DNA of 64,000 bases, from assembly GCF_963676735.1 (NCBI RefSeq), contig NZ_OY781464.1, positions 4,621,001 to 4,685,000 of the forward strand, written 5' to 3'. This DNA is from an uncultured Draconibacterium sp. (lineage in GTDB: Bacteria; Bacteroidota; Bacteroidia; Bacteroidales; Prolixibacteraceae). Of the stretch, positions 61,647 to 64,000 are shown one piece after another; position 1 is the stretch's first letter, and every line of letters begins with the position of its first letter. The translations under genes and the position numbers were made by a program. A model generated the notes under the pieces. The model saw nothing but the letters and a program-made list of their open reading frames with translations. It had not been told where the DNA came from and did not search any database.

Positions 61647-64000
61647 TTAAAAATGCTCCAATTTAATTACCAGTGGAATTCTAAATTTTACTTCTGCACC
61701 AGGATTCCGGTCATTAATTTCAAATTGAATATTTCGTCGTTTCTGAAGTAATTCAATTCTTTCACGTGTTATTTTTGTTCCTAATCCGGCTCCAAATACT
61801 TCCGATTTAGTTTTCATTCCTCTTCCATTATCGAGTATCGAAATGTATAAAAAGTTACCTTTTACCGCAAGGTTTATTTTTATATGGGCATTTACAATTT
61901 TTAAACCGGCAAAACCGTGTTTTATCGAATTCTCGACAAGCGGTTGCAGCATAATTGGGGGAACCATAATTTCCTTGATGGAATATTGCTTTGGCAACAC
62001 AATTTCAAACGAGAAACAATGGTTACAACGCAATTGCTCCAATTCCATATATTTTGTCACAATCTCAATCTCGTTACTTAAACTAATGGATTCCTTTTTT
62101 ACATTTTGAAGGATTACGCGCAACAGTTTAGAAAAACTGACAATGTATTGGTTGGCCTGTTTTTTTAACCCGGCGTTTACTAGTCCACTAATGTTGTTCA
62201 GGCAGTTCATAACAAAATGTGGGTCGAGTTGTGCTGCCAGTGCTTCACTTCTAAGTTGGGTGAGGCGTTGTTGAATTGCAGCCTTATTTTTCTCTTTTTT
62301 TCGAAAGTACTGGATTAAAAAAAACAGTGTCAGCATGAGAAGAATTAATTCAATTACAACAAACCACCATACTTGCCAAAATGGGGGCATTACGGTAAAA
62401 TTTGCATGGATTATTTCTGAGGTGGCCTGACTCACACCAGCGTCGGCTTTAACTTCAAACTCGTATTTACCCGGACTTAGGTTGTAGTAGCTTATTTCAT
62501 TAACCTCAGTTGCTTCCGACCAGTTTTCCTGCAAACCATTTAATCGGTAATAGTAACGGATGTTGCCGGAATTAGTGAATGATACTGCATCAATTTTAAA
62601 TTGCAGATTGTTGCGATTATGCTTATATTTTTTTTCGCTATCGATGATTGTTTCTGCTGTCCAGAAAATGTTGTCTGATGATGATTTTATACTAAGATAA
62701 ATACGTGGTGGAATAATTTTTTGTTGAATCAATTGTTGCGGATCAAAACGGGTAACAAGGTCGCTGGTAGGAATCCATACCATACCTTCAGAATCGGTAA
62801 GAAACCCATTTTGCCCACTTTCAATTCCTGTAAAACCATTGCTTTGGTTAAACAATACTGTTTCGAAAATACCGTTGTTGTAATACTTTTCTAAATCAGC
62901 AATGTACAAGCCTTTTATTCCGCCCAGGAAAAGGAAATGTGGTTTTACAAATAACATCGAATAAAAGGCTTCTTCTTCCCACGAATCAACCAATTTTATC
63001 GAATCGTTAGTATATAAATTGATATTTGCGATACCGGCTACCCATATATTATTATGATGGTCTTTTGCCAATGAATAACTATGAAGTAAATTTTGATCGT
63101 TGTAATGAATAATACTGTCGTTTTCAATAACACTTAAGCCATTTTGGCCAATTACCACAAGGTTGTTGGTTTTATCTAATTCAAAATTTAGTACACTCGA
63201 TACGCCAAGTTCTTCTCGTGTCCAACTTTTAATACACTCCTCTTCATTTAGGATGAATAATCCGGGATATCCGCTGCAATATAGTTTCCCATCAGCAAAA
63301 ACTTTGGTCATTTGATAGGGTAATTCCGGTAAGCCTGAAACGGAAGAGAATTTTCCGGCGTCGTATTTTAGCACATTACATTCGGTAGGAAAAAAGAGTG
63401 TTGATCCACGTTTACTTGCTCCCATGTAATAAGCATAGTAAGCCGGAACTGGGCGACGGCTTAGGTGTTTTGGCAACATGCTGTTTACTGTTGATGTATA
63501 ATCGGTGGTGTTTTCTCCATCCCATTTCCATAACCCGTTTTGGTACGAAGCAAACCAAAAATTGTGTTCATCATCTTCCAAAACCGACCAAACCCAATCT
63601 TTATTTCCCATATTAAATTTGAAGTTCTGAAAGTTTAACTGGAAAAAATTGTATAGTCCTTCTTCGGTGGCTACCCACAGGTTTTCTTCTACATCAAAAA
63701 TAATATCCCGAATATGAGTAAGCCCTTCTTTAATGCAAATTAATTCGTTTTTAAAGATGTATAGGTTTTTATCCGTTTTTATAATTAAAGCATCGTTTGC
63801 TGGTGTTGAAATAATTTTGAAAAATCGGGTTTGCTCCGGTATTGAAAAAACTGGTGTGATTTTATCGTCCTTAAATTGGAAAACTTCGTGTTGGTCGTTG
63901 TACCCTACAAAGTAACTCCCGCACTGAACGATGTGACTAATGTTTTTAGTGTTTAGGAGTTGTTGAATTAATTTCCCGGTTTTTACATCCGAAATATAAA
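61647..64000 (-). CDS. Beta-propeller LytS-type sensor histidine kinase, 5' end outside window
   Basis: Partial: the reading frame is open from the stop at 61647 to the window edge (at least 784 codons). A Met at 63611 is internal, because upstream codons continue the propeller (DVEENLWVATEEGLYNFFQ). The visible part has propeller repeats, a Y_Y_Y domain (NNLQFKIDAVSFTNSGNIRYYYRLNG), one membrane helix (about 62300-62380), and the His_kinase (LytS/YehU) domain with LDPHFVMNCLNNISGLV and the ATPase motifs PPIMLQPLVENSIKHG and DNGRGM. It pairs with the adjacent LytTR regulator. Confidence 0.93.
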   Translation of the reverse strand, partial: YISDVKTGKLIQQLLNTKNISHIVQCGSYFVGYNDQHEVFQFKDDKITPVFSIPEQTRFFKIISTPANDALIIKTDKNLYIFKNELICIKEGLTHIRDIIFDVEENLWVATEEGLYNFFQLNFQNFKFNMGNKDWVWSVLEDDEHNFWFASYQNGLWKWDGENTTDYTSTVNSMLPKHLSRRPVPAYYAYYMGASKRGSTLFFPTECNVLKYDAGKFSSVSGLPELPYQMTKVFADGKLYCSGYPGLFILNEEECIKSWTREELGVSSVLNFELDKTNNLVVIGQNGLSVIENDSIIHYNDQNLLHSYSLAKDHHNNIWVAGIANINLYTNDSIKLVDSWEEEAFYSMLFVKPHFLFLGGIKGLYIADLEKYYNNGIFETVLFNQSNGFTGIESGQNGFLTDSEGMVWIPTSDLVTRFDPQQLIQQKIIPPRIYLSIKSSSDNIFWTAETIIDSEKKYKHNRNNLQFKIDAVSFTNSGNIRYYYRLNGLQENWSEATEVNEISYYNLSPGKYEFEVKADAGVSQATSEIIHANFTVMPPFWQVWWFVVIELILLMLTLFFLIQYFRKKEKNKAAIQQRLTQLRSEALAAQLDPHFVMNCLNNISGLVNAGLKKQANQYIVSFSKLLRVILQNVKKESISLSNEIEIVTKYMELEQLRCNHCFSFEIVLPKQYSIKEIMVPPIMLQPLVENSIKHGFAGLKIVNAHIKINLAVKGNFLYISILDNGRGMKTKSEVFGAGLGTKITRERIELLQKRRNIQFEINDRNPGAEVKFRIPLVIKLEHF

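Noticed and set aside
63398..63611. Start of the LytS-type kinase at the Met at 63611
   Set aside because: The frame is open to the window edge and continues the propeller, so the Met is internal.

Overview
The window reads as chromosomal DNA of a Bacteroidota bacterium, most likely a Bacteroidia/Marinilabiliales-like marine or sediment lineage (the rank below phylum is inference). The evidence is a complete type IX secretion (T9SS) core block (porP-gldK-gldL-gldM-gldN plus a second gldK), proteins with T9SS C-terminal sorting domains, gldA, a FecI/FecR/TonB-receptor cell-surface signalling operon, two beta-propeller sensor kinases, the long form of IspG, and many promoters of the Bacteroidota TTG-N18/19-TAnnTTTG type. 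No phage, transposon, plasmid or CRISPR was seen.

Layout. 1-3.5 kb: a propeller/Y_Y_Y sensor histidine kinase. 3.4-7.6 kb: a nitrosative-stress module (ferredoxin-like protein plus hybrid-cluster protein hcp) divergent from a Crp/Fnr regulator that overlaps pgeF; an FNR-like palindrome lies between. 7.6-8.33 kb: a gene-free stretch with an exact 42-bp-period array of 16-bp palindromes. 8.3-17.6 kb: DUF2723 membrane protein, purD (broken by a one-base frameshift), DUF6427 protein, carbamoyltransferase, tsaB, DUF3108 protein, efp. 17.6-24.3 kb (minus strand): two outer-membrane barrel proteins, a Spy/CpxP-like secreted protein, and a FecI-FecR-TonB receptor operon; the sigma gene and the Spy-like gene share a bipartite promoter-like motif. 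24.5-30.1 kb: initiator tRNA, metK, GT2 glycosyltransferase, gldA, ispG. 30.3-36.4 kb: flavin reductase, M3 peptidase, nitroreductase, PBP1A. 36.6-47.6 kb: topA, an arginase-fold probable pseudoenzyme, then the T9SS block. 47.6-50.4 kb: a TonB receptor co-directional with a NikR-family regulator that lacks the nickel ligands, and an OsmC protein. 50.4-60.5 kb: an M1 peptidase with a T9SS tail, then a likely operon of two beta-helix paralogues and a 1943-residue repeat protein with a T9SS tail. 60.9-64 kb: a LytTR response regulator and its LytS-type propeller kinase, which runs off the window.

How the parts may work together (inference): the T9SS core could export at least two proteins encoded nearby (M1 peptidase and the giant repeat protein). 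The LytS/LytTR pair lies directly upstream of the secreted operon, and a two-turn direct repeat resembling a LytTR site lies between them. The strongest undescribed signals are regulatory: the shared FecI-type motif pair, the 21-bp-spaced GTGTTAC pairs around the NikR-like gene, the LytTR-like repeat, and the 42-bp palindrome array.
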